Of a DNA stretch of 64,000 nucleotides, positions 8,106 through 16,713 are shown one piece after another. The first letter of the stretch is position 1, and each line of letters opens with the position of its first letter. Both the position numbers and the translations under genes were made by a program. A model generated the notes under the pieces. It ran no database searches. It had not been told where the DNA came from and saw nothing but the letters and a program-made list of their open reading frames with translations. The stretch is from Stutzerimonas kunmingensis (lineage in GTDB: Bacteria > Pseudomonadota > Gammaproteobacteria > Pseudomonadales > Pseudomonadaceae): positions 620,001-684,000 of the forward strand of contig NZ_CP090366.1 of the NCBI RefSeq assembly GCF_021432085.1. Reading direction: 5' to 3'.

Positions 8106-9497
8106 TCATGCCATTTTCTCCAGCGCCCGGCGGAAGGCTTCGGGCAGCTCGCGGCCGAGCTGCAGGCGATTGCCGTCCTGCCGGAGGATCTGCATTTTCG
8201 CCAGCCATTCCTCGAACTCCGGCGCGGGCCGCAGGCCAAGCACCTGGCGCACGTAGAGGGCGTCGTGGAAGGAGGTAGTCTGGTAGTTGAGCATCACGTC
8301 GTCCGAGCCCGGGATGCCCATGATGAAGTTGATGCCCGCCGTGCCGAGCAGGGTCAGCAGCATGTCCATATCGTCCTGGTCGGCTTCGGCGTGGTTGGTG
8401 TAGCAGATGTCGCAACCCATCGGCACGCCGAGCAGCTTGCCGCAGAAGTGGTCCTCCAGACCGGCGCGAATGATCTGCTTGCCGTTGTAGAGGTATTCCG
8501 GGCCGATGAAGCCGACCACGGTGTTCACCAGCAGCGGCTTGTAGCGGCGCGCGACCGCGTAGGCGCGGGCTTCGCAGGTCTGCTGATCGACGCCGTGGTG
8601 GGCGTTGGCCGACAGCGCGCTGCCCTGGCCGGTCTCGAAATACATCAGGTTGTCGCCGAGGGTGCCGCGCTTCTGCGACAGACCGGCCTCGTAGCCCTCC
8701 TGCAGCGTTGCCAGGCTGATGCCGAAGCTGGCATTGGCCGCCTCGGTGCCGGCGATGGACTGGAACACCAGGTCCAGCGGCGCGCCGCGGTTGATCGCTT
8801 CGATGGAGGTAGTGACGTGGGTGAGGATGCAGGCCTGGGTCGGGATCTCGTAGCGACTGATCACCGCGTCGAGCATCTTCAGCAGCTCGCAGATGCCGGC
8901 GGTGCTGTCGGTGGCCGGGTTGATGCCGATCACCGCGTCGCCGTTGCCGTAGAGCAGGCCGTCGAGAATGCTCGCGGCGATGCCGGCGCCGTCGTCGGTG
9001 GGATGGTTCGGCTGCAGCCGGGTGGACATGCGTCCGGCCAGACCGATGCTGTTGCGAAAGCGGGTGACGACGCGCACCTTTTGCGCGACGAGGATCAGAT
9101 CCTGCACACGCATGATCTTCGACACCGCAGCGACCATCTCCGGCGTCAGCCCTGGTGCCAGCGCTTTCAGCGACGACTCGTCCGCCTCCTCGCCGAGCAG
9201 CCAGTTGCGGAAATCGCCGACGGTCAGATGGCTGACCGGGGCGAAGGCAGCGGCGTCATGGCTGTCGATGATCAGCCGAGTGACTTCATCGCTTTCGTAG
9301 GGAATCAGTGCTTCTTCGAAAAAGCGCTTGAGCGGCACCGAGGCCAGGCACATCTGCGCCGCCACGCGTTCGGCGTCGCTGTCGGCCGCGACCCCGGCGA
9401 GCAGGTCGCCAGAGCGCGCCGGGCTGGCCTTGGCCATCACCTCGCGCAGGTCGTCGAAGCGCCAGGTGGTGCCGCCCACGCTGTGCGAGTAAGCCAT
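8106..9497 (-). CDS. eutB: Ethanolamine ammonia-lyase large subunit
   Basis: The 463-residue catalytic subunit carries the substrate- and cobalamin-binding TIM barrel. Recognisable stretches are RFRNSIGLAGRMSTRLQPNH, GDAVIGINPATD, GQGSALSANAHHG, VGFIGPEYLYNGKQI and CDICYTNHAEADQDDMD. I start at MAYSHSVGG (9497), with AGGAGGC just upstream; the open frame continues far upstream to 10769, but that part is a shadow of the permease gene. It is 14 bases downstream of eat and should be co-transcribed with it and eutC. Partner EutC lies next. The cofactor must come from cobalamin uptake or synthesis elsewhere. Confidence 0.97.
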   Translation of the reverse strand: MAYSHSVGGTTWRFDDLREVMAKASPARSGDLLAGVAADSDAERVAAQMCLASVPLKRFFEEALIPYESDEVTRLIIDSHDAAAFAPVSHLTVGDFRNWLLGEEADESSLKALAPGLTPEMVAAVSKIMRVQDLILVAQKVRVVTRFRNSIGLAGRMSTRLQPNHPTDDGAGIAASILDGLLYGNGDAVIGINPATDSTAGICELLKMLDAVISRYEIPTQACILTHVTTSIEAINRGAPLDLVFQSIAGTEAANASFGISLATLQEGYEAGLSQKRGTLGDNLMYFETGQGSALSANAHHGVDQQTCEARAYAVARRYKPLLVNTVVGFIGPEYLYNGKQIIRAGLEDHFCGKLLGVPMGCDICYTNHAEADQDDMDMLLTLLGTAGINFIMGIPGSDDVMLNYQTTSFHDALYVRQVLGLRPAPEFEEWLAKMQILRQDGNRLQLGRELPEAFRRALEKMA

Positions 9498-9511
9498 GTC
9501 AGCCTCCTTCT

Positions 9512-10960
9512 TCAGTGCAGCGATGCTTCGGCCTTCTCGATTGCCGCGAATTCCTCTTCCGGCGTGCCGGCCACCAGATGGTGTCGACTGTAGATCGCAA
9601 AGTAGGCGATGAAGATCCCGTAGATGATCGCGGCGCCGATCACCACGCGCGGATCGACCAGGAAGCCCGCGATGACCGCGATGCAGGCGAGAACCAGGGC
9701 AATGCCAGAAGTGACGATGCCACCGGGCGTCTTGTACGGGCGATGCAGGTCCGGCCGGCGCAGGCGCAGGACGATGTGCGAGGCCATCATCAAGACGTAG
9801 GAGATGGTTGCGCCGAACACCGCGACGAGGATCAGCAGGTCGCCCTGGCCGGTCAGCGACAGCAGGAAACCGATCACACCGGGAATCACCAGGGCCAGCA
9901 CTGGCGCCTTGTTCTTGTTGGTCAGCGATAACTTGCGCGGCAGATAGCCGGCCCGTGACAGCGCGAAGATCTGCCGCGAATAGGCATAGATGATCGAGAA
10001 GAAGCTGGCGATCAGCCCGGCCAGGCCGACCAGATTGACGAAGCCGCTCATCCAGGTGGACGAACCGTAGGCGGTGGTCAGCGCTTCCACCAGCGGATTG
10101 CCGGACGCCACCAGCGTGCTGGAGCCGGCGCCGCCCGGGCCGACCAGCAAGATCAGGCCAGCAAAGGCGACCAGAATCAGCATGGCGCCGATCAATCCAC
10201 GCGGCATGTCGCGCTGCGGATTCTTGGTTTCCTCGGCGGCCAGCGGTACACCTTCCACAGCGAGGAAGAACCAGATGGCATAGGGAATCGCCGCCCAGAT
10301 GCCGACGTAGCCGTAGGGCAAGAAGTTGCTGGCACCGGCAGCGGTGGTCGGTGCGATATCGAGCAGCTTGTCCACCGAGAAGTGCGGCACCATCGCGACG
10401 ATGAATACGGCCAGTGCCAGGGCAGCGATGGCGGTGATGATGAACATCAGCTTCAGCGCCTCGCCGACGCCGAAGATATGGATGCCGATGAAGATGATGT
10501 AGAAGGCGAGATAGATCATCCAGCCGCCGATGCCGAACAGCGATTCGCAATAGGCGCCGATGAACACGGCGATGGCCGCCGGCGCGATGGCGTACTCGAT
10601 GAGAATCGCCGTGCCGGTGAGAAAGCCACCCAGCGGACCGAACGCGGTGCGTGCGAAGCCGTAGCCGCCACCAGCCGTGGGCACCATCGATGACAGCTCG
10701 GCCAGCGAGAAGCACATGCACAGGTACATGGTTGCCATCAGCAACGTGGCGATGAACAAGCCACCCCAACCGCCTTGGGCGAGCCCGAAGTTCCAGCCGG
10801 CATAGTCGCCGGAGATCACGTAGGCGACGCCGAGACCGACCAGCAGCACCCAGCCGGCGGCGCCTTTCTTCAGTTCGCGTTCCTGGAAATAGCTACTGCC
10901 AACGGTTTCGAAATCGATTGCATGGTGCGGTGGCGTTGAACGGCTGTGTTCGAGGGCCAT
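9512..10960 (-). CDS. eat: Ethanolamine permease (APC family)
   Basis: This 482-residue inner-membrane protein has about twelve hydrophobic helices and the amino acid-polyamine-organocation signature of ethanolamine permeases: a glycine-rich first helix (GVAYVISGDYAGWNFGLAQGG), PTAGGGYGFAR and a conserved EGVPLAAEETKNPQRDMPRG loop. It imports ethanolamine to feed EutBC, whose genes follow directly. It is the promoter-proximal gene, with a GAGGA ribosome site before ATG 10960 and a strong sigma-54 promoter match about 40 bases upstream. In P. aeruginosa the equivalent operon is activated by the enhancer-binding protein EatR. Confidence 0.94.
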   Translation of the reverse strand: MALEHSRSTPPHHAIDFETVGSSYFQERELKKGAAGWVLLVGLGVAYVISGDYAGWNFGLAQGGWGGLFIATLLMATMYLCMCFSLAELSSMVPTAGGGYGFARTAFGPLGGFLTGTAILIEYAIAPAAIAVFIGAYCESLFGIGGWMIYLAFYIIFIGIHIFGVGEALKLMFIITAIAALALAVFIVAMVPHFSVDKLLDIAPTTAAGASNFLPYGYVGIWAAIPYAIWFFLAVEGVPLAAEETKNPQRDMPRGLIGAMLILVAFAGLILLVGPGGAGSSTLVASGNPLVEALTTAYGSSTWMSGFVNLVGLAGLIASFFSIIYAYSRQIFALSRAGYLPRKLSLTNKNKAPVLALVIPGVIGFLLSLTGQGDLLILVAVFGATISYVLMMASHIVLRLRRPDLHRPYKTPGGIVTSGIALVLACIAVIAGFLVDPRVVIGAAIIYGIFIAYFAIYSRHHLVAGTPEEEFAAIEKAEASLH

Positions 10961-10998
10961 GGGGGAATCCTCTTGGATAGGTTGGCAGGTCTCTCCCT

Positions 10999-11014
10999 AG
11001 CAAGCGTCATGCCC
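10999..11014 (-). promoter_or_regulatory. Sigma-54 promoter of eat-eutB-eutC
   Basis: Minus-strand GGGCATGACGCTTGCT matches the -24/-12 consensus (TGGCACG N4 TTGCW), with the required GG-N10-GC spacing. Transcription would start near 10988, giving a short leader of under 30 bases before the ribosome site. This agrees with the known RpoN-dependent control of ethanolamine use in P. aeruginosa. Confidence 0.75.
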
Positions 11015-11123
11015 CACGCCGGAAATGCGATATTTACGGTGTTTTGTCAGCCAAGTTTGACAGGAACGCACCTTTTGCGTGCTCCGCAGCACCACGGCGG
11101 AGCCCGGCAGGTGTCTTGTTCAA

Positions 11124-11150
11124 GGCGCGGGCGGGTATGCCGCCCGCGCC
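11124..11150 (-). terminator. GC-rich hairpin after exaC, probable terminator
   Basis: A 10-bp perfect stem (GGCGCGGGCG at 11124-11133 with CGCCCGCGCC at 11141-11150) begins six bases beyond the exaC stop. The minus-strand T-tract is short (TTGAA), so termination may be partial and allow some read-through toward eat. Confidence 0.55.
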
Positions 11151-11156
11151 GATCTA

Positions 11157-12677
11157 TCAGAAGAAGCCCAGCGGGTTGATGTCGTAGCTGACCAGCAGGT
11201 TCTTGGTCTGCTGGTAGCTGTCGAGGATCATCTTGTGGGTTTCGCGACCGACGCCGGACTTCTTGTAGCCACCGAACGCGGCATGGGCCGGATAGAGGTG
11301 GTAGCAGTTGGTCCAGACACGGCCCGCCTTGATCGCCCGGCCCATGCGGTAGGCGCGGTTGATGTCGCGGGTCCATACGCCAGCACCGAGGCCGTACTCG
11401 GTGTCGTTGGCGATGGCCAGGGCTTCGGCTTCATCCTTGAAGGTGGTGACGCCGATCACCGGGCCGAAGATCTCCTCTTGGAACACACGCATCTGGTTGG
11501 TGCCCTTGAGCAGGGTCGGCTGGATGTAATAGCCGGTGGCGAGAGAGCCTTCGAGCTTCTCCGCTGCGCCGCCGGTGAGCACCTCCGCGCCTTCGCCCTT
11601 GGCGATCTCCAGGTAGGACATGATCTTGTCGAACTGCTGCTGGCTGGCCTGGGCGCCGACCATGGTCTCGGTGTCCAGCGGGTCGCCGCGCTTGATCTGC
11701 GCGACCTTCTTCATCACCGCTTCCATGAAGGGGGCGTAGATGGATTCCTGCACCAGCGCGCGCGACGGGCAGGTGCACACCTCGCCCTGGTTGAAGAAGC
11801 CCAGCACCAGGCCTTCGGCGGCCTTCTCGATGAAGGTCGGTTCGGCCTGCATGATGTCTTCGAAGTAGATGTTCGGGCTCTTGCCACCCAGTTCCACGGT
11901 GCTCGGGATGATGCTCTCGGCGGCGCGCTTCATGATGTGCGAGCCCACCGGGGTGGAGCCGGTGAAAGCGATCTTGGCGATGCGCTTGCTCGAGGCCAGG
12001 GCCTCGCCGGCTTCACGACCGTAGCCCTGCACGACGTTGAGCACGCCCGGGGGCAGCAAGTCGCCGATGACTTCCATCAGCACTGCGATACCTAGAGGGG
12101 TCTGCTCGGCCGGTTTCAGCACCACGCAGTTGCCTGCCGCCAGTGCCGGGGCGAGTTTCCAGGCGGCCATCAGGATCGGGAAGTTCCACGGGATAATCTG
12201 CCCGACCACGCCCAGCGGCTCATGGAAGTGATAGGCCGCGGTGTGCTCGTCGATCTCGGCTGCGGTGCCCTCCTGGGCGCGGATGCAGCCGGCGAAGTAA
12301 CGGAAGTGGTCAGCCGCCAGCGGGATGTCCGCATTCAGCGTTTCACGCACGGCCTTGCCGTTGTCCCAGGTTTCGGTGACGGCGAGCATCTCCAGGTTCT
12401 GCTCGATACGGTCGGCGATCTGCAACAGGATCAGCGAGCGCGCCTGCACGCTGGTCTTGCCCCAGGCATCGGCAGCGGCATGGGCGGCGTCCAGCGCCTT
12501 CTCGATGTCGGCGGCGTCGGAGCGCGGAAACTCGGCAATCGGCTGTCCGTTAACCGGAGACAGGTTGGTGAAATACTGCCCGTTGACGGGTTCGACGAAC
12601 TCGCCATTGATGAAGTTGCCGTAGCGGGCCTTGAGGGTAACGAGGGCACCGTCGGTGCCGGGAGGGGCGTAGATCAT
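11157..12677 (-). CDS. exaC: NAD-dependent aldehyde dehydrogenase (acetaldehyde oxidation)
   Basis: The protein has 506 residues, the same length as Pseudomonas ExaC. It contains the NAD-binding GSTPVGS, the general-base motif VELGGKSPN and the catalytic cysteine region [12 protein letters not shown]; the C-terminus [11 protein letters not shown] is typical of this subgroup. It oxidises acetaldehyde to acetate, the expected fate of the EutBC product and of ethanol. I use the ATG at 12677, with GGAG eight bases upstream, instead of an earlier in-frame codon. It lies between the eat promoter and an iron alcohol dehydrogenase on the same strand. In PAO1 an aldehyde dehydrogenase also sits beside eat, while exaC itself is with the ethanol-oxidation genes. 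Confidence 0.92.
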   Translation of the reverse strand: MIYAPPGTDGALVTLKARYGNFINGEFVEPVNGQYFTNLSPVNGQPIAEFPRSDAADIEKALDAAHAAADAWGKTSVQARSLILLQIADRIEQNLEMLAVTETWDNGKAVRETLNADIPLAADHFRYFAGCIRAQEGTAAEIDEHTAAYHFHEPLGVVGQIIPWNFPILMAAWKLAPALAAGNCVVLKPAEQTPLGIAVLMEVIGDLLPPGVLNVVQGYGREAGEALASSKRIAKIAFTGSTPVGSHIMKRAAESIIPSTVELGGKSPNIYFEDIMQAEPTFIEKAAEGLVLGFFNQGEVCTCPSRALVQESIYAPFMEAVMKKVAQIKRGDPLDTETMVGAQASQQQFDKIMSYLEIAKGEGAEVLTGGAAEKLEGSLATGYYIQPTLLKGTNQMRVFQEEIFGPVIGVTTFKDEAEALAIANDTEYGLGAGVWTRDINRAYRMGRAIKAGRVWTNCYHLYPAHAAFGGYKKSGVGRETHKMILDSYQQTKNLLVSYDINPLGFF

Positions 12678-12798
12678 GGGGGGCTCCGGTTTGTTCTTGG
12701 ATGGAGATTCGCTGCATAAAGCGTAGATCACGACTTGAATGCTGTCGCGGTGGCCAGGGGCGCTTTCGTGGCGGCAGAGCGAGCGCTGCCGCGCGGTC

Positions 12799-12822
12799 GG
12801 GCCGGGGCAGAAGCCCCGGCCC
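12799..12822 (-). terminator. Hairpin after the alcohol dehydrogenase gene
   Basis: A perfect 10-bp stem, GGGCCGGGGC (12799-12808) with GCCCCGGCCC (12813-12822), has an AGAA/TTCT tetraloop and starts about seven bases past the stop. There is no T-run after it, so it could act as a Rho-linked stabiliser or a weak terminator. Confidence 0.5.
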
Positions 12823-12828
12823 AGGGGC

Positions 12829-13977
12829 TCAGAGGGCGCTATGGAAGATCGCTTCGATTTCCTCTTGCGTGGCGCGGCGTGGATTGGTCAGGCCGCAGGC
12901 ATCGTTCATGGCGTTGGCGGCCAGCGTCGGGATGTCATCGGCCTTGGCGCCAAGCTCGGCCAGGCCGCCCGGAATGCCGATTGCCTGCGACAGGGTACGG
13001 ATTGCCACGAGTGCGGCTTCGGCACCCTGCGCGGCGTCGAGTCCGCGGGTCTCCACGCCCATCGCGGTTGCAACGTCGCGCAGGCGTTCGGGGCAGACGC
13101 TGGCGTTGTAGCTCTCCACGTGAGGCAGCAGTACGGCGTTGCAGACGCCGTGCGGCAGATCGTAGAAGCCGCCGAGCTGGTGAGCCATTGCGTGGACGTA
13201 GCCCAGCGAGGCGTTGTTGAACGCCATCCCGGCGAGGAACTGTGCGTAGGCCATGGCTTCGCGGGCGGGCATGTCGCTGCCGTTCTCGACGGCGGTACGC
13301 AGGTTTGCCGAGATCAGTTCGATGGCCTTGAGCGCGCAGGCATCGGTGATCGGCGTGGCGGCGGTCGAGACATAGGCTTCAATCGCGTGGGTGAGGGCGT
13401 CCATGCCGGTCGCGGCGGTCAGCCCCTTGGGCATGGCGACCATCAATGCCGGGTCGTTCACCGACAGCAGCGGCGTGACATTGCGGTCGACGATGGCCAT
13501 TTTCACGTGGCGGGTTTCGTCGGTGATGATGCAGAAGCGAGTCATCTCGCTGGCGGTGCCGGCGGTGGTGTTGATCGCCACCAGCGGCAGTTGTGGTTTG
13601 GCCGAGCGGTCGACGCCTTCGTAGTCGGCGATATTCCCGCCGTTGGTGGCGCACAGGGCGATGCCCTTGGCGCAGTCATGAGGCGAGCCGCCACCGAGGG
13701 AAATGATGAAATCGCAGGCGCTGTCGCGCAGCTGGGCCAGGCCCTTCTCGACGTTGCCGACGGTTGGGTTCGGTTGTGCGCCGTCGAATACGACCGATTG
13801 GATATCCGCGGCAGCCAGCAGCGCGGCGACCTTTTCGGCGACGCCTGCTCGTGCCAGTCCGACATCGGTGACGATCAGCGCTTTGCGAAAGCCGTAGTTG
13901 GCGATAGCGACCATCGCCTCATCGAGGCTACCGGCGCCCATCATGTTCACTGCGGGGATGAAGAAGGTGCTGCTCAT
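12829..13977 (-). CDS. yiaY: Iron-containing (group III) alcohol dehydrogenase, YiaY-like
   Basis: The 382-residue enzyme is very like E. coli YiaY. Motifs are [11 protein letters not shown] for NAD binding, [13 protein letters not shown], and the metal-binding set [19 protein letters not shown] and [13 protein letters not shown]. It should interconvert short primary alcohols and aldehydes with NAD(H) in the cytosol. The start [11 protein letters not shown] at 13977 has AAGGGA upstream; a frame extension to 14025 lacks a good start. It lies in the same orientation as exaC, 151 bases apart with a hairpin between, so it may be separately expressed. In PAO1 I recall the activator gene eatR occupying the space between the aldehyde dehydrogenase gene and mpl. 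Confidence 0.9.
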   Translation of the reverse strand: MSSTFFIPAVNMMGAGSLDEAMVAIANYGFRKALIVTDVGLARAGVAEKVAALLAAADIQSVVFDGAQPNPTVGNVEKGLAQLRDSACDFIISLGGGSPHDCAKGIALCATNGGNIADYEGVDRSAKPQLPLVAINTTAGTASEMTRFCIITDETRHVKMAIVDRNVTPLLSVNDPALMVAMPKGLTAATGMDALTHAIEAYVSTAATPITDACALKAIELISANLRTAVENGSDMPAREAMAYAQFLAGMAFNNASLGYVHAMAHQLGGFYDLPHGVCNAVLLPHVESYNASVCPERLRDVATAMGVETRGLDAAQGAEAALVAIRTLSQAIGIPGGLAELGAKADDIPTLAANAMNDACGLTNPRRATQEEIEAIFHSAL

Positions 13978-14182
13978 GGAGAATTCCCTTGTGATTGTCT
14001 GAAAGTGGTACTTGCAGCATCGCATCTGGACCGGGGGGCGAAATGATCTGGCTCAAGAAGGTGACCGATCAGTCGCGTTTCGGCCCTGCGTCTGACTAAC
14101 GGCGCCTGGTCGGCTGGGATGGCCTGCTGTGCTAACCTGCGCCGCAGTTTTTCAGTGGGTCTCACCGCTTTTGAGGGCATCC

Positions 14183-15532
14183 ATGCATATCCACATTCTC
14201 GGCATCTGCGGCACCTTCATGGGGTCGCTTGCGGTGCTGGCCAAGGAGCTCGGGCATCGCGTCACCGGCTCCGATGCCAACGTCTATCCACCGATGAGCA
14301 CCCAGCTCGAAGCGCAGGGCATCGAGTTGACCCAGGGCTACGAGCCGAGCCAGCTCGAGCCGTCGCCGGATCTGGTGGTGATCGGCAATGCGCTGTCGCG
14401 TGGCAACCCTGCCGTGGAGTACGTGCTGAACAAGGGCCTGCCCTATGTCTCCGGCCCGCAGTGGCTGGCCGATCACGTGCTGCAGGGGCGCTGGGTCCTA
14501 GCCGCGGCTGGCACCCATGGCAAGACCACCACCAGCAGCATGCTCGCTTGGGTACTGGAGCACGCGGGCATGAGCCCGGGCTTTCTCATCGGTGGCGTGC
14601 CGCAGAACTTCGGTATCTCCGCACGGCTCGGTGGTACTCCGTTCTTCGTGGTCGAGGCCGACGAATACGACAGTGCCTTCTTCGACAAGCGCAGCAAGTT
14701 CGTCCACTACCGCCCGCGCACCGCGATCCTGAACAATCTAGAGTTCGATCACGCGGATATTTTCCCCGATCTCGCGGCCATCGAGCGGCAGTTTCATCAT
14801 CTGGTGCGCACCGTGCCGAGCGAAGGGCTGGTCATCCATCCCGAGTCGGAGACGGCGCTCAAGCGCGTGATCGGCATGGGGTGCTGGACGCCAGTGCAGA
14901 CCACCGGTGACGGCGGCCAGTGGCAGGCCAAGCTGCTCAGCGCCGACGGCTCGCGCTTCGAGGTGATCTTCGATGGCGCCGTACAAGGCGTAGTGGAATG
15001 GGAGCTGAACGGCCAGCACAACGTCAACAACGCGTTGGCCACGCTCGCCGCGGCGCGGCATGTGGGTGTGATACCGAAGCAGGGCGCCGAGGCGCTCAGC
15101 GAGTTCCTGAGCGTCAAGCGACGCATGGAGAAGGTTGCCGAGGTCAACGGCGTGACCATCTACGACGACTTCGCCCACCACCCGACCGCCATCGCCACCA
15201 CCCTCGACGGCCTGCGCAAGCGTGTGGGCGATACGCCGATCATCGCGGTGGTCGAACCGCGTTCCAACTCCATGAAGCTCGGTGCGCATCGCGAGGGCCT
15301 GGCTGAATCCGTGGCGCTGGCGGATCAGGCTATCTGGTACGCACCGGCCAACCTTGGCTGGGACCTGGCCGCGACCGTTGCCGGCTCGCCGGTGGAGACT
15401 ACGGTGTGCGACTCGCTGGAGGCGATCATCGCCAAGGTCAAAGCTGACGCCGTGCCGGGCACCCAGGTGGTGGTGATGAGCAATGGCGGTTTCGGTGGGT
15501 TGCACGGCAAATTGGCTGAGGCGTTGAGCTGA
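14183..15532 (+). CDS. mpl: UDP-MurNAc:L-alanyl-gamma-D-Glu-meso-DAP ligase (murein recycling)
   Basis: The 449-residue Mur-ligase family protein attaches recycled tripeptide to UDP-MurNAc, bypassing MurC/D/E. It has the N-terminal HILGICGTFMGSLA nucleotide fold, the ATP loop GTHGKTTTSSML, the FFVVEADEYDSAFFD segment and FAHHPTAI in the C-terminal domain. I start at MHIHILGIC (14183), with GAGGG upstream; an open frame runs further 5' without a start signal. It is divergent from the alcohol dehydrogenase and followed by a REP-like cluster, then ubiX on the same strand, the same mpl-ubiX neighbourhood as in other Pseudomonas. Confidence 0.96.
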   Translation: MHIHILGICGTFMGSLAVLAKELGHRVTGSDANVYPPMSTQLEAQGIELTQGYEPSQLEPSPDLVVIGNALSRGNPAVEYVLNKGLPYVSGPQWLADHVLQGRWVLAAAGTHGKTTTSSMLAWVLEHAGMSPGFLIGGVPQNFGISARLGGTPFFVVEADEYDSAFFDKRSKFVHYRPRTAILNNLEFDHADIFPDLAAIERQFHHLVRTVPSEGLVIHPESETALKRVIGMGCWTPVQTTGDGGQWQAKLLSADGSRFEVIFDGAVQGVVEWELNGQHNVNNALATLAAARHVGVIPKQGAEALSEFLSVKRRMEKVAEVNGVTIYDDFAHHPTAIATTLDGLRKRVGDTPIIAVVEPRSNSMKLGAHREGLAESVALADQAIWYAPANLGWDLAATVAGSPVETTVCDSLEAIIAKVKADAVPGTQVVVMSNGGFGGLHGKLAEALS

Positions 15533-15540
15533 TTGCTCAA

Positions 15541-15670
15541 GGTGGAAAACGCTTCGCGGTTTTCCACCCTACGATGACCGTGGGTAGGGTGGAAATCGCC
15601 GAAGGCATTTCCACGCGGATCGCATCAGCAAGTAGGGTGGGCCGGGCGGCGTTCCGCTTCAGCCCGCCCG
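15541..15670. repeat. Cluster of three REP-like inverted repeats between mpl and ubiX
   Basis: Three hairpins are packed in the gap. The first has arms GGTGGAAAAC (15541-15550) and GTTTTCCACC (15559-15568) around a short loop. The second has GTGGAAAT (15589-15596) and ATTTCCAC (15607-15614). The third starts GTAGGGTGGGCC at 15632 and pairs imperfectly with AGCCCGCCC near 15661. GTAGGGTGG recurs before the second and third units. The pattern resembles the short extragenic palindromes common in this genus and may end or stabilise the mpl transcript. Confidence 0.75.
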
Positions 15671-15703
15671 AACACGACCAAGCGACTACAAGGGAACAAA
15701 TGT

Positions 15704-16333
15704 ATGAACGGACCGGAACGCATCACCTTGGCCATGACTGGCGCATCCGGCGCGCAGTACGGCCTGCGCCTGCTCGATTGCCTGATCCAGGAGGACCGCG
15801 AGGTGCACTTCCTGATCTCCAAGGCCGCGCAGCTGGTGATGGCCACCGAGACCGACGTGGTGCTGCCGGCCAAGCCCCAGGCCATGCAGGCGTTCCTCTC
15901 GGAATACACCGGTGCCGCCTCGGGGCAGATCCGCGTGTTCGCCAAGGAGGACTGGATGGCGCCACCGGCCTCCGGCTCTGGCGCGCCGACGGCCATGGTC
16001 GTGGTGCCATGCTCGACCGGCACGCTCTCGGCGATTGCCGCCGGCGCCTGCAACAACCTGATCGAGCGTGCCGCCGACGTCGCGCTCAAGGAGCGCCGCC
16101 AGCTGATCCTGGTCCCGCGCGAGGCGCCGTATTCGAGCATTCACCTTGAGAACATGCTCAAACTGTCCAATCTCGGCGTGACCATCCTGCCGGCCTCGCC
16201 GGGCTTCTATCACCAGCCGCAGACCATCGACGACCTGGTCGATTTCGTCGTCGCGCGCATCCTCAATCTGCTCAACATCCCGCAGGACATGCTGCCGCGC
16301 TGGGGTGAGCACCATATCGTCAGCGACGACTGA
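15704..16333 (+). CDS. ubiX: Flavin prenyltransferase
   Basis: This 209-residue flavoprotein-fold enzyme makes prenylated FMN, the cofactor of the UbiD decarboxylase in ubiquinone synthesis. The N-terminal [18 protein letters not shown] nucleotide/flavin motif, [16 protein letters not shown] and [14 protein letters not shown] are all intact. AAGGGA lies about nine bases before the ATG. It follows the REP cluster after mpl and is followed after a single base by a small lipoprotein gene, so the two are probably co-transcribed. Confidence 0.96.
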   Translation: MNGPERITLAMTGASGAQYGLRLLDCLIQEDREVHFLISKAAQLVMATETDVVLPAKPQAMQAFLSEYTGAASGQIRVFAKEDWMAPPASGSGAPTAMVVVPCSTGTLSAIAAGACNNLIERAADVALKERRQLILVPREAPYSSIHLENMLKLSNLGVTILPASPGFYHQPQTIDDLVDFVVARILNLLNIPQDMLPRWGEHHIVSDD

Positions 16334-16334
16334 C

Positions 16335-16625
16335 ATGCTCGGCCGAGCGCTGCTAGTCCTGGCGACGCTGAGCCTGCTCGGCGGCTGTGCCAGCGTGCGC
16401 ACGTTGGACGCCGCCAAGCCTGGCGCGCCGATCATTTATTCCGGCACGCGCCTGGACTGGTACAGCCTCAACGGCGGCTGCTGCCCGCTGGATCGCTTCG
16501 GTGCCGTAGCGCCGAAATATGCCGCGCTGGACCTCCCTGCCAGCGCCCTGGTGGATACGCTGTTGCTGCCCTTCGCCGTCGCGGCGGAGCTGGGTGTAGG
16601 ACTCGGCGTGCGCGGCGGTCTTTGA
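16335..16625 (+). CDS. YceK/YidQ-type small lipoprotein (DUF1375)
   Basis: The 96-residue product begins [21 protein letters not shown], a lipoprotein signal with its Cys just after LLGG. The remainder ([22 protein letters not shown] and a hydrophobic segment [17 protein letters not shown]) fits the YceK/YidQ family of uncharacterised envelope lipoproteins. I chose the ATG at 16335, one base after the ubiX stop, because the signal peptide starts there; a GTG or other start inside ubiX would bury it. Function is not established. Confidence 0.8.
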   Translation: MLGRALLVLATLSLLGGCASVRTLDAAKPGAPIIYSGTRLDWYSLNGGCCPLDRFGAVAPKYAALDLPASALVDTLLLPFAVAAELGVGLGVRGGL

Positions 16626-16713
16626 GCGGCGTGCAGCATTACTGATCTGGGTTCAGGCTGGCCTCTCGCACAGCAGGCATAATCTCCCCGTCTGCGGCAC
16701 AAGGAGAACAGGT

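Noticed and set aside
7920..9593. A 557-codon plus-strand frame opposite eutB
   Set aside because: It is the codon-position shadow of a GC-rich gene; composition is Ala/Arg/Gly/Val-rich with no recognisable domain.
8106..10769. An 887-codon minus-strand open frame that would fuse a long N-terminal extension to eutB
   Set aside because: The upstream part is an out-of-frame shadow of the eat permease, rich in Arg/His/Gly; eutB has a good start and ribosome site at 9497.
12678..12760. Possible sigma-54 promoter before exaC (CTGGCCACCGCGACAGCA)
   Set aside because: The GG and GC elements are 11 bases apart instead of 10, which normally abolishes RpoN recognition.
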